Shown: piece after piece, positions 1 through 8,123 of the stretch | How positions within the stretch are numbered: position 1 is the first letter of the stretch | How the letters are laid out: each line of letters opens with the position of its first letter | The notes under the pieces: generated by a model | What the model was told of the DNA's origin: nothing | Database searches by the model: none | What the model saw: only the letters and a program-made list of their open reading frames with translations | Made by a program: the position numbers and the translations under genes | DNA from: Bacillota bacterium | GTDB taxonomy: Bacteria > Bacillota_E > Sulfobacillia > Sulfobacillales > Sulfobacillaceae | Assembly: GCA_021802225.1 (NCBI GenBank) | Contig: JAKAAS010000019.1 | Location: forward strand, 1 to 11,837 | Length of the DNA: 11,837 nt | Direction: 5' to 3'

Positions 1-13
1 CTAATTTAAGCAA

Positions 14-56
14 TAGTGAAGGAAGGGAGACAACATAATCGTCCCTTCCTTCACTA
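14..56 (-). terminator. Hairpin terminator of the large secreted Ig-like protein gene
   Basis: A perfect 15-bp inverted repeat (14-28 TAGTGAAGGAAGGGA paired with 42-56) encloses a 13-base loop. It lies 14 bases beyond the stop codon of the minus-strand gene. Read on the minus strand, the stem is followed by ATTGCTTAAATTAG, which is only moderately T-rich, so this is a strong stem with a weak U-tract. It may also stop transcription arriving from the left. Confidence 0.75.
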
Positions 57-70
57 AAGTTAGTATCAGT

Positions 71-3000
71 TTACGAACACGTTCTAGATATACCGTCGAA
101 ATAAGTCGTGTAAATGGTGCCTACAGGACCGGAAACGGGTACGGTAATGGTTTCCGTACTGGTTGTGCTCCCAGTCGTGGTTTGGTAAACGGCACCCGCC
201 CCCCCATTATTAATGGACGCTTGGCCATTATTCGCAACCACACTCACGCTCATCCCTGGCGCAATATCTTGTTTCCCATTGCCTAAAACTATCGTTAATT
301 TCCCAGAGGACAAAGATGCAGCGATAGACGGGCTTGATGGCGTATCCACCGTTACAGCATTTTGCGCGGCCTGGTTTTGAGAGTCCATCACTTGAAATGT
401 GACACCATCATTCGTTACCGGCTTTACGCTGACCCGGTACATTTGATCGTTAAAATTCAACACCGGGTTCGACGATGCCAAAGTCAGGGTGACAGTCCTT
501 CCCGACAGGGTGGCATGTTCAACTTGGTACATGGTGTGGGTGCTCACATCCTCTAGTTGAAACTGCGAACCATTGGGTAATAGAGTCTTGGGATTGAGCT
601 GTCGGCTCATGGTCAAGCTCAGGGTATTTGGCATCTGAGTACCGTCTATTTGGGCGTTGACCAATGCCATTTCGGGACCGGTGGAATTTTGCCACCGGAC
701 TATGGCGCTTTGGGGATCGTGTTCTGCTAAACTGGCGCCCACCTCATCGACTTCCCCTACGCTTCCGCCACTTAAGAACACTTGGGCAATGCCCTGGGCA
801 TTGGTGACACTTTTGGTGCTGCTTAATCTTGCGCTTCCTCCCGAGGAAGTCCAAAGGCTAAAAGAAATCGGCTGGTTGGCCACCGGATTGCCAAAAATGT
901 CGGCCACTCTGACGTCAATAGGCACATCTGTTCCTACTGCCGACACAGAAGAGGGAACCATAAGGCTCATTGTCCCTGCATTTGCCGTGAAGTTCACGGA
1001 GATTTTAGTAGGAGCAATTCCAGAAATGGGCCCCTCTCCGACATCGGGATTCCCCCCGATTTCCAAGTCAGGCTCGAGAGATGCGGGAGAAATCTGGATA
1101 TTCTGGGTTCCCGCTCGATCTGAGGTCACACGGATTACCCCTACTTGCGGATTGGCACGAGAAATCTGGGAAGCCTCCCCCACACCAACCTGGGAGATTG
1201 TAAAAGCCGCGTTAGTCAGTCGAAGTAAATGGCCTGACGCACTCACTCCTTGCGCCATAACCCCAACGTCATGTGTGCTGCCCACCTTCAAAGACAAAGC
1301 CAGTCTCCCCATGTTAAGCCAATGCCACGTGACAAAGTGAATTTTGGCAGCAGCAAAAGGCGCTTGATCCGGTAAATCAGTCAGAGAAACGGACTCCCCG
1401 GGGCTTGTGGCCTCTACCATGGCCGTAGCGGCATCTCCTACACTAAGGATCATCGTCGCTACTCCTTGGCTGTTGGTAGTCGCACTTTGTTGAACCACGT
1501 TGACGCCTTTTGACACCGACCAATTAACCGGTGCCCCAGGCACCGGATTTCCGGCTCCATCTTTCACCAGTGCGGTCATTATCACCTGTTGCCCGCTTAA
1601 GGCATATTGGGAGGCAAAATGATTTTCCGGTGTGCCAGGTATCCATCCGACATAGGAATAGAGTTTATCGCTGGGGCGGGGATATTTTCCGGGGCTGACT
1701 TGAGCGACGATTTCAGCTTGGCCTGCCCGCTGTGAAGACAAGGTCCATGTCTTCTCGGTGCTTCGGGTGCTGAACATCAAAGAGGTCAAGGACTCGGGAG
1801 AAATGAGAACTGCGCCGGATCCTTGGGTAGAAGGATTGGCGAGCACATTTTGATTCGCCCCATTATTAGTGGTGGGAATCCAGTAATAAGCCTGTGGTTG
1901 GTTGTTTGTGATTTCTTCCAAAACAGCATTGCCGAGCTCCGGAAATGCCGGCACTTTGTACCGATAGATCACGGCACTGGATGACGGAACATTTGAACCG
2001 AGATATTGGGCAGCCTCCTGTGGTGAAAGATCCTGCCATGCCCCATAGGTAACAGGAACGGAAGACCACGATACCGGTAATGGCGCAGGAAGGATTTGTG
2101 TGCCGGGATTTTGCCCTGCGTCAACCACAACGGATCCGATACTAATACCTGTTGCCGTAGAAGGATCGACAACCGGTCCTGCTTGCAAGCGAAAGGTTAG
2201 TTGCCCGCCGGTAGATGAAGTCGGGATCTGAAGCGTCCGGTCTTTGAAACTCACAGGTCCTGTAATGGTTTTGGACCACGTGGGTGTGCTGTCGCTCATC
2301 TGGGTGAAATTCACGGTAAAAGACGATCCTGACGAAAGGCCCAAGTGCGTTAATTCAATACTGGCGGCATCGAATCCCGAAGTGATCGGAATGACGGGCA
2401 GTTCTTGGGAGCTACTCTCGGTGACATCAGGCCCGTAAGCTCCTGAGTGATAGTTTACCGGAATTGTCAGAACCCCGTGATGCGGCGATGTGGGCACGAT
2501 GTACTGCCCACTCACATGAAAGGCGGCCGCGTTCCCGGATGACAACCAGGGAAGATATGCCGTTTGCTGAACCAACGTATTGCGATAGATAGCCTCTTTA
2601 AGCCCAGGGAAACGATTGGCCGTGGTGATATCCAAATTCGGGGGAATATAGGCAGCATATGCCACCGTGCTGGACAGTGGATCAGCCGAGGGATCTTGCG
2701 GCAAGGAAACACTGTATCCCACCAGGCTTACTGCCGAGGCATCCTGAGCGAGCTGTGAAGGGGAGGAGTCCGAGGGATTTGTGACATACAGATCGGCTAG
2801 CGCCACCCCGTTTTGATTAGTGTACGCTTTATCATTTAATCCTTGGGCGAAACTTACGTGATCACTCGGATTTGAGTCATTGGTAGCCGTAAAGAATACC
2901 GGAACATCGGCAACTGGCTGCCCATTGGCATTTTGAACTATGGCTTCCACTTGCGCGGTGTGTCCCAGCAGTAAGGCATTGGAATTATCGAGATTGGGAT

Positions 3001-3697
3001 CGGGATTAGCTAATTTGAGATGAAGCTTATAGCCGTGGGGCACACTGGGCGCCACCGTCAGCGTTTGACGAGAGAACACAGCATCACTGGCGTTATTGGG
3101 TGCCATGAGATCTTTGGCATAAACCACGACATGGTAAGTGCCGGGACGTGATGGAGTATACGTCCAGCGAGAAGATGCGTTGTAATTGCCACTGGCACTC
3201 CACTGCCCGTGTGGATTCTCTACCCAATATTGATACACAGCTTGGACGAGATTTTTAGCCGCAGCCTGAAATTGCACAGCATTGCCAGCGATCCCGGTAG
3301 GCGGAGACGACAAAGAGACGGCGCTCTGGTTACTGATTATTACCGTTTTGGCTACTGCGCTGTGCCAGTCGCCGGCTGCGAAGGCTAATTTGTCCAGCGC
3401 ATAGACCGTAACGACCTGGCTCCCGTGCGACAGTGTTAGGGTATTTTGAGGGGAATAGTTTTGCACCATAGACCACCCGTGGCTATCTTCCACCCAAAAT
3501 TGATACTCGATTTGCCCGCCTGGATCCTTGCCGTGAGCTGTAATGAGTGTGCTCTGGGCATTTAAAGACGTTTCCGTTAATGTTAAAGACCGAATGATCG
3601 GAACCGTTGCAGCACTGGCGACGGGTACTAAAATCACCGGCGCCTCGATAACAAGACTCGCAACGAGACCCGTCATTCCCCAAAAGCGTTTGGACAT
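71..3697 (-). CDS. Secreted multidomain Ig-like/adhesin-type protein with N-terminal YQFW repeats (1208 aa)
   Basis: Probably an exported surface or matrix protein; no enzymatic motif is visible. The ATG at 3697 has AGGAGAG 8 bases upstream. A signal peptide is visible (about 1-29: basic start MSKRFW, hydrophobic core, VASA-A cleavage site). Two YQFW repeats follow, about 31-122 (EYQFWV at 64-69, MVQNYSP, VYALDK) and 125-216 (VYQYWVENP, GQWSASG, GTYHVVVYAKD). Next come an invasin-like Big_1-type domain (about 225-330, with NANGQPVADVPV and TNQNGVA), a central beta-rich part I cannot assign (350-640), a second Big_1-type domain (697-775), a divergent beta domain (785-900), a third Big_1-type domain (905-1003), and a segment resembling SbsA-type Ig domains (1005-1095). 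There is no LPXTG signal and no C-terminal membrane helix, so it is either released or held non-covalently. The two N-terminal repeats match the C-terminus of the divergent S53 protease in the same order. The domain names come from motif recognition and were not searched. Confidence 0.9.
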   Translation of the reverse strand: MSKRFWGMTGLVASLVIEAPVILVPVASAATVPIIRSLTLTETSLNAQSTLITAHGKDPGGQIEYQFWVEDSHGWSMVQNYSPQNTLTLSHGSQVVTVYALDKLAFAAGDWHSAVAKTVIISNQSAVSLSSPPTGIAGNAVQFQAAAKNLVQAVYQYWVENPHGQWSASGNYNASSRWTYTPSRPGTYHVVVYAKDLMAPNNASDAVFSRQTLTVAPSVPHGYKLHLKLANPDPNLDNSNALLLGHTAQVEAIVQNANGQPVADVPVFFTATNDSNPSDHVSFAQGLNDKAYTNQNGVALADLYVTNPSDSSPSQLAQDASAVSLVGYSVSLPQDPSADPLSSTVAYAAYIPPNLDITTANRFPGLKEAIYRNTLVQQTAYLPWLSSGNAAAFHVSGQYIVPTSPHHGVLTIPVNYHSGAYGPDVTESSSQELPVIPITSGFDAASIELTHLGLSSGSSFTVNFTQMSDSTPTWSKTITGPVSFKDRTLQIPTSSTGGQLTFRLQAGPVVDPSTATGISIGSVVVDAGQNPGTQILPAPLPVSWSSVPVTYGAWQDLSPQEAAQYLGSNVPSSSAVIYRYKVPAFPELGNAVLEEITNNQPQAYYWIPTTNNGANQNVLANPSTQGSGAVLISPESLTSLMFSTRSTEKTWTLSSQRAGQAEIVAQVSPGKYPRPSDKLYSYVGWIPGTPENHFASQYALSGQQVIMTALVKDGAGNPVPGAPVNWSVSKGVNVVQQSATTNSQGVATMILSVGDAATAMVEATSPGESVSLTDLPDQAPFAAAKIHFVTWHWLNMGRLALSLKVGSTHDVGVMAQGVSASGHLLRLTNAAFTISQVGVGEASQISRANPQVGVIRVTSDRAGTQNIQISPASLEPDLEIGGNPDVGEGPISGIAPTKISVNFTANAGTMSLMVPSSVSAVGTDVPIDVRVADIFGNPVANQPISFSLWTSSGGSARLSSTKSVTNAQGIAQVFLSGGSVGEVDEVGASLAEHDPQSAIVRWQNSTGPEMALVNAQIDGTQMPNTLSLTMSRQLNPKTLLPNGSQFQLEDVSTHTMYQVEHATLSGRTVTLTLASSNPVLNFNDQMYRVSVKPVTNDGVTFQVMDSQNQAAQNAVTVDTPSSPSIAASLSSGKLTIVLGNGKQDIAPGMSVSVVANNGQASINNGGAGAVYQTTTGSTTSTETITVPVSGPVGTIYTTYFDGISRTCS
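3050..3607 (-). repeat. Coding repeat: two-unit YQFW module, N-terminal copy
   Basis: This stretch encodes two successive domains of about 93 residues, right after the signal peptide. Unit A carries EYQFWV, W, MVQNYSP and VYALDK. Unit B carries VYQYWVENP, GQWSASG, TYTPS and GTYHVVVYAKD. The same A-then-B order is found at 7413-7979 in the protease. Over a 47-residue stretch, unit B is identical to the protease copy at about 31 positions by hand count. The fold is probably a beta-sandwich like the triple-tyrosine (Y_Y_Y) domain family, but that assignment is tentative. Confidence 0.75.
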
Positions 3698-3736
3698 GTC
3701 CCATTCTCTCCTCTAACATATGAGTTCCCGTCAATC

Positions 3737-3768
3737 AATATATTCGACTGACTTCGACCTTTTTCGAC
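3737..3768 (-). promoter_or_regulatory. Candidate promoter with three 10-bp-phased GTCGAA repeats
   Basis: On the plus strand TTCGAC occurs at 3743, 3753 and 3763, three exact copies at 10-bp steps on one face of the helix (GTCGAA on the minus strand). Directly next to them, towards the gene, lies a TATATT -10-like hexamer (3737-3742), which would place the transcript start about 30 bases before the ATG at 3697. No good -35 hexamer is seen, and the repeats occupy its place. This is the usual arrangement of an activator-dependent promoter, such as one bound by an OmpR/PhoB-type response regulator. The repeats are seen directly; their function is inferred. Confidence 0.5.
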
Positions 3769-4584
3769 ACTCAGTCCTCTTAATCCTTTTTTGGCCTGGG
3801 ACGAATTTCATACACAAGTGAGGGAATAGACTCAGATCATTCACAAAACACGAACAGAATCCGACAATTACCCGAGCCCATGCGAAAACCTGATCTCGGT
3901 TCCACGAGCGGAACAAGACCGGGCAATCCAGGCATCCGTGCCAGCTGGCCCAAAAGTTTTCCACCACCGCGGAATGTCGGCATTTCCCAATTTCATCGCA
4001 TGAGCCGTGGTGATCGCTGCTAGCAACCCCGACGAGAATGTAACTGATTATGACGGAACGAGGTACAGAAATTCACTGAACGAGTTCTACTGTTCTCAGC
4101 ACTGCTGCCAGTGGTCGGGAGCTTGCGCGTCGCTTTGGTTAAGCGCACACCTTTCCTTCATAGATACCTTCTCACAGAGCTGGGAATTCCATCATTGGGC
4201 CAGGACTAATCTTATGCCGTCTATTGTCAGGACCGGAGCATCACCTCAATTGATGCGGCATGGACACCCCCACAGACAGGATAGACGGCCGTATAGCTAA
4301 TCGTTGCCTCATTCGCCAACCTGTTATCGATCACAATCCCCTGATCCGGAAAAGATGACAGCAGAAGATAATGGGGTTTCGGTATCGTGTCGCGGATCGC
4401 AACACCTGTCCAAAGTTTTTCAATATTATAAACATTATAAACACGCCCCTTGGCAATTCCTGAACCAATATCACGACCTATTGCAAATCATGCTGTTCAT
4501 GAATATCTACTCAATATTATCCGCATCCGGCTGCCTAAACGCAGAAGAAAAATCAAACGAAGTCATTGTGTAGGTTTACGGCAT
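3769..4584. other. Intergenic stretch without a convincing gene; possible decayed coding DNA
   Basis: No frame here looks like an intact gene with a ribosome binding site. Two stretches read like eroded protein. On the minus strand, about 3830-3967, a reading contains FRSWNRDQVFAWARVIVGF, vaguely like the N-terminal part of some DDE transposases. On the plus strand, 4101-4139 encodes TAASGRELARRFG, a helix-turn-helix-like string as found near transposase N-termini, ending at a stop at 4140. Neither is bounded by terminal inverted repeats or a target duplication that I can see. A small inverted repeat, GTTCC-ACGAGC-GGAAC, lies near 3900-3915. I treat this as spacer with possible mobile-element remnants. 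Confidence 0.35.
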
Positions 4585-4640
4585 TATTCGCCGAAATTGC
4601 CGGTACCATGAAAAAGGATTTTAGCAACGATTGGCGAATA
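4585..4640. promoter_or_regulatory. Inverted repeat upstream of the protease gene (candidate operator)
   Basis: TATTCGCC at 4585-4592 is repeated in perfect inversion as GGCGAATA at 4633-4640, with 40 bases between the arms. It lies about 95-150 bases upstream of the protease start, just above the phased TATTGAC repeats. Arms this far apart would suit a looping or paired-site regulator better than a hairpin. An 8-bp match can arise by chance, so confidence is low. Confidence 0.3.
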
Positions 4641-4657
4641 TTTTTCACTTATAAGGG

Positions 4658-4688
4658 TATTGACTGATATTGACCGTTTCTTTTAACA
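4658..4688 (+). promoter_or_regulatory. Candidate protease promoter with two 10-bp-phased TATTGAC repeats
   Basis: TATTGAC occurs at 4658-4664 and again at 4668-4674, exactly 10 bp apart. TTGACT (4660-4665) is a good -35 match, and 17 bases on lies TTAACA (4683-4688), a weak -10. Transcription would then start near 4695, about 40 bases before the GTG start. The doubled TTGAC could instead be an activator site, as in the phased repeats before the divergent gene. The repeats are seen; the promoter is inferred. Confidence 0.45.
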
Positions 4689-4718
4689 GTTTCTTCGGTT
4701 TATTTCACGGAATTTTTC

Positions 4719-4725
4719 AAGGAGG
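4719..4725 (+). promoter_or_regulatory. Ribosome binding site that selects GTG 4734 as the protease start
   Basis: AAGGAGG is a full Shine-Dalgarno match. Only two bases separate it from the ATG at 4728, too close for normal initiation, whereas the in-frame GTG at 4734 lies 8 bases downstream, the usual optimum. The GTG is therefore the better start, although the ATG is the first in-frame start codon. Confidence 0.7.
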
Positions 4726-4733
4726 ACATGTTT

Positions 4734-7700
4734 GTGCTGACTCGTTCATTATTCATTCTCTTATCAACGGCTTTAGGATATTTTGTGGCTTCTCCCTCGT
4801 CCCCGCCTCCGGTCATCCATCTGAATAGCCTGAACTCGGAGATGGTCAAGCACTTACCTGCCACCAATTTTTATCATGGATCACCTCTGGTTGCCGAACT
4901 CCGCCACTTGAAAGACATGAAAGCGCCTAAAACGCTGTCCATTACTGTAGACAGCCTCAGTCAAATCCACAACTTAGAACATTATAGTCAGGAAGTCAGT
5001 CAAGTGGGCAATCCGCTATATCATCACTTTTTGAGTCCCAGTGCGCTTATGAAACGTTTTGGTCCTTCCCCAGCGCAATGGCATGAGGCAGTTCACAGCA
5101 TTCAGGCCGCCGGCTGGCAAATTCAGAGTGTGCATGGGTTTCTCGTGACGGTGAATGCTCCCGCTCATGTGAATAATCCAGCCATTCCTGTATCGCCGGA
5201 TATTTGGAGTGTGAACGGATTGGAGAAGGTTCATATTGTGCATCAGATAGGCAAGACTCCAATGCGCGTATTACCTCCTACGCACTCCACTGTAACAGTT
5301 CGCCCAGAAAATTCGGGCGCTTTGGGATCCCTCAGTCCCTTTCAGTTCAATGAAAACCCCACATATCTTCAACAATCCCCGTCGAGTGCAGGGGATGTTG
5401 TTAGTTTGCTCAGCTGGAATCCCAACATGACCCACTCTATCCCGGCGGGCCTGCCCTTTAATTTGTTCGTCGCGGCCCAAAATAGCCAAGGAACTCCTGT
5501 AAGCATCACTAAAGTTACTCAAATTTCGGCTTCCGGCCACGTCGGCATTTATGGATCGGCTGCAGCGCTTCCCGCCTCCCATGGCAATCTGTGGCAAATA
5601 GAGGTGTCAGGTCTAAACGCTTTTCCTGCATCCAGCACTATTTCAATGACTGTCGATCTCAGTGACGGACAATCCGCGACCATTGAAGGTACTCTGCCTC
5701 CCTTCACCGGAAAAGCCAGTTCATTAAACACCTTAACGGGCTCTCAGCTCAATACCCTAACCCAGAATAGCCTATTACGCACTCCCAAAGGATCCGGCTC
5801 ACCCGTCGCGATCTATGTTCAAGGGCAAATTCCTAGTATGACTGATCTTCAACAACTCATGACACAAGAAAATTTGCCCATGCCGTCAGTCAATTTCTAC
5901 TATGAAGATGGCGCTGTGCCCTCTATGTCCAATACGTCAGATCTTGCCGAATCCAACACCGATATTCAGGCCGTCGCATCGATTGATCCCGGCGCGTCTA
6001 TTGAAGAATATGTTTTTCCCAGCAGCGACCCAATTGACCCTCTAGCCTCTTTTCTCAATGACTTGACACAACAATCTGTAGCTAAAATCGCTTCGATATC
6101 CTATGGATTCTTTGGGACTGATTCAGCCAGCCTTACCCCGCTCATCGATGCATGCAATGCCGAAGGCATTACCATCGTGAACGCCAGTGGCGACCAAGGC
6201 GCATGGAACACCGGATCGGACCCTGGACCTGTCGGTATTAGCCTTATGAATGCTCAGGCCGGTGTGCTCTCTGTAGGCGGCTTAGATATTGCCTCTCCGG
6301 CCCAATTTGACCAATCAGGGAATATGACATCGGTAAGTCCCCCGCCACTGGTTAAAGCTTGGGGAGGAAGTTATCTAGACGGATTGCCCACCGCCATTGC
6401 CCAAGCTTATACCGCACCCAACGCCGCTTCCAGCGGCGGATACGGCTCGAGTCCCATACCCGCCTGGCAAGCCCCGTTCTTGCCAGCCACAGCTCCAGGC
6501 ATTGGCGCACCTGACATTGCCGCTCTGGCTGGAATCCCTGGATTTCTGGGCATCGCCGGAGATCACCCAGTCGCCATAGGAGGCACTAGTTTGGCGGCGC
6601 CATTGAGTGCCGGCTGGCTGTCTTTGGCCGAGACTTTTTCGGGCCAGTCGGCCGGAATGGGCAATGTTAATCCGTGGTTATATCACATGGCCGGCAGTCA
6701 TCCCAATGATTTTACCCAAGCCCAGTGGGGAAGCAACGGAGTTTATCAGGTCGGTTCGTCACAAGCTGGCACATGGAATCCCGTTACGGGTTTAGGACTC
6801 CCGAATTGGTATCAACTCGCCTTATCTCTTACCTCAAACGTCGCCACGCAGCTTGTCGTTCAGCCTAGCCAATCTCATGTCAGTGTTGGCCAGCCCCTAA
6901 CGGTGAGCGTCAAGGCTCTTACCGCCAATGGATCTTCCACCGGCAACATTCCGGGTTCCACCGTTATAACTTCAACTGATTCTCGGGCAACTTTTCCCTC
7001 TACTCTCAACTTAAGCCGTGGCACGGGACAATTTTCTGTTGTGTTCAACACTCCCGGTACTCAAAAGATTACGGTAGCCATTCAAAATCACGGGCAGACT
7101 CTGTTTGAAGCTTCAACGTCTGTCACGGTGAATGATATCGGGCTCTCTTTGCCAAATAATCCCCCTATTGGAACTTCCGTTGAACTACAGGCCACCGGTG
7201 GTAATAACCTCACCCAATATCAGTTCTGGATGCAAAATCCCGCGACAACACAATGGACATCATCGGGTCCGTTTAGTTCCCGATCCTACTGGAACGTGAA
7301 AGAAGCCGTCCCGGGCGTATATCGGATCCTCTTGTATGTCAAAACATCTCAGAGAACTCTGTTAGCTGCCGCGTCCCACGTCAACTTTCTTAATCAAAGT
7401 GGTGTCTCCATGGTATCAGGATTATCGTTGAACAGCCCTCAAATCAGGCTTGCTCAGGGTACTTCAACAAAAATTACCGCAACCGCCTCGGATCCCAAAG
7501 GGATACCCGAATATCAATTTTGGGTTCACGGCCCCGATAATCAGTGGAAAATGGTTCAAAATTACTCACCGAATAATGTGCTGTCATTAACGCAGCTCAC
7601 CACCGGCAGCTATGTGATTGCAGTTTACGCCTTGGACAAGAGCCAAGTAGCACAGGGATTATTCAACCAGGCATATCGATATTCCACCGTCATTGATGTC

Positions 7701-7982
7701 AATAGTCATATTTCGCTCGATGCCCCCCAGAGCGCCCCTGCCCAATCTCCTGTTACCTTAACGGCCACGACTTCAGGAATTACCCATCCGGTTTACCAAT
7801 TTTGGTATGAAACGCCCTCTGGGCAATGGACAGCTAGCGGAGACTACCAAAATAGCGGGTCATTTACGTTCACACCATCACAAAGCGGCACTTATCATGT
7901 GGTCGTGTATGCTAAAGATCCTTATGCCCCAGCCACCCCGGCTTTCGCAATCACGGCAATCAGCACGGTGAGTGTGTCATAG
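4734..7982 (+). CDS. S53 (sedolisin/kumamolisin-type) acid serine protease precursor with C-terminal YQFW repeats (1082 aa)
   Basis: A secreted endopeptidase of the sedolisin family, typically active at low pH and probably degrading proteins outside the cell. Numbering is from GTG 4734. A hydrophobic N-terminus (1-20) looks like a signal peptide. The pro-kumamolisin activation domain covers about 38-183 (YHHFLSP at 96-102, then RFGPSPAQW). An unusual beta-rich insert follows (about 211-323) before the catalytic domain (about 330-698). The active site is complete: Glu406 and Asp410 in ESNTD, the same spacing as Glu78/Asp82 of kumamolisin; Asp487 in SGDQGA (oxyanion); Ser619 in GGTSLAAP. In the C-terminal calcium loop Asp659 (NDFT) is kept, but the usual GWDP aspartate is Asn682 (TWNPVTGLG). 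After it come an Ig-like domain (about 700-798) and three YQFW repeats (Tyr829, 927, 1021). The last two match the N-terminal module of the divergent secreted protein. The family assignment is firm; the substrate is unknown. Confidence 0.95.
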   Translation: MLTRSLFILLSTALGYFVASPSSPPPVIHLNSLNSEMVKHLPATNFYHGSPLVAELRHLKDMKAPKTLSITVDSLSQIHNLEHYSQEVSQVGNPLYHHFLSPSALMKRFGPSPAQWHEAVHSIQAAGWQIQSVHGFLVTVNAPAHVNNPAIPVSPDIWSVNGLEKVHIVHQIGKTPMRVLPPTHSTVTVRPENSGALGSLSPFQFNENPTYLQQSPSSAGDVVSLLSWNPNMTHSIPAGLPFNLFVAAQNSQGTPVSITKVTQISASGHVGIYGSAAALPASHGNLWQIEVSGLNAFPASSTISMTVDLSDGQSATIEGTLPPFTGKASSLNTLTGSQLNTLTQNSLLRTPKGSGSPVAIYVQGQIPSMTDLQQLMTQENLPMPSVNFYYEDGAVPSMSNTSDLAESNTDIQAVASIDPGASIEEYVFPSSDPIDPLASFLNDLTQQSVAKIASISYGFFGTDSASLTPLIDACNAEGITIVNASGDQGAWNTGSDPGPVGISLMNAQAGVLSVGGLDIASPAQFDQSGNMTSVSPPPLVKAWGGSYLDGLPTAIAQAYTAPNAASSGGYGSSPIPAWQAPFLPATAPGIGAPDIAALAGIPGFLGIAGDHPVAIGGTSLAAPLSAGWLSLAETFSGQSAGMGNVNPWLYHMAGSHPNDFTQAQWGSNGVYQVGSSQAGTWNPVTGLGLPNWYQLALSLTSNVATQLVVQPSQSHVSVGQPLTVSVKALTANGSSTGNIPGSTVITSTDSRATFPSTLNLSRGTGQFSVVFNTPGTQKITVAIQNHGQTLFEASTSVTVNDIGLSLPNNPPIGTSVELQATGGNNLTQYQFWMQNPATTQWTSSGPFSSRSYWNVKEAVPGVYRILLYVKTSQRTLLAAASHVNFLNQSGVSMVSGLSLNSPQIRLAQGTSTKITATASDPKGIPEYQFWVHGPDNQWKMVQNYSPNNVLSLTQLTTGSYVIAVYALDKSQVAQGLFNQAYRYSTVIDVNSHISLDAPQSAPAQSPVTLTATTSGITHPVYQFWYETPSGQWTASGDYQNSGSFTFTPSQSGTYHVVVYAKDPYAPATPAFAITAISTVSVS
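7413..7979 (+). repeat. Coding repeat: two-unit YQFW module, C-terminal copy in the protease
   Basis: The last about 190 residues of the protease form units A (EYQFWV, MVQNYSP, VYALDK) and B (VYQFWYETP, GQWTASG, GTYHVVVYAKD), in the same order as in the divergent protein at 3050-3607. A third, more diverged unit (QYQFWMQNP) precedes them. The tyrosines starting each YQFW are 98 and 94 residues apart. DNA identity between copies is visibly lower than protein identity in the core motifs, which points to an old duplication kept by selection. Confidence 0.75.
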
Positions 7983-8123
7983 TTATGATGGAAGAAGAAA
8001 GAGGGGGGATGCTAGAGGTTTATTGGGTATAGGATGTGGGAAGAGCCTCACGGCAAATAAAATTATATCACCGCTTCACAGTCTCAAGATGAGTAAGTGA
8101 TTTTGCGAAGACATCTTAAGAGA

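Noticed and set aside
657..1340. 227-residue open frame on the plus strand
   Set aside because: It lies wholly antisense to the well-supported 1208-aa secreted protein gene, has no ribosome binding site and shows no recognisable motif.
3731..3967. 78-residue minus-strand frame MVENFWASW...
   Set aside because: It overlaps the promoter region of the downstream gene, has no ribosome binding site, and turns into low-quality basic sequence. At best it is a transposase remnant, so it is noted only in the intergenic entry.
4007..4573. Two plus-strand frames of 97 and 89 residues upstream of the protease
   Set aside because: The compositions are unlike protein (many Cys, His and Trp, or mixed low-similarity sequence), there is no Shine-Dalgarno site, and no family is recognised.
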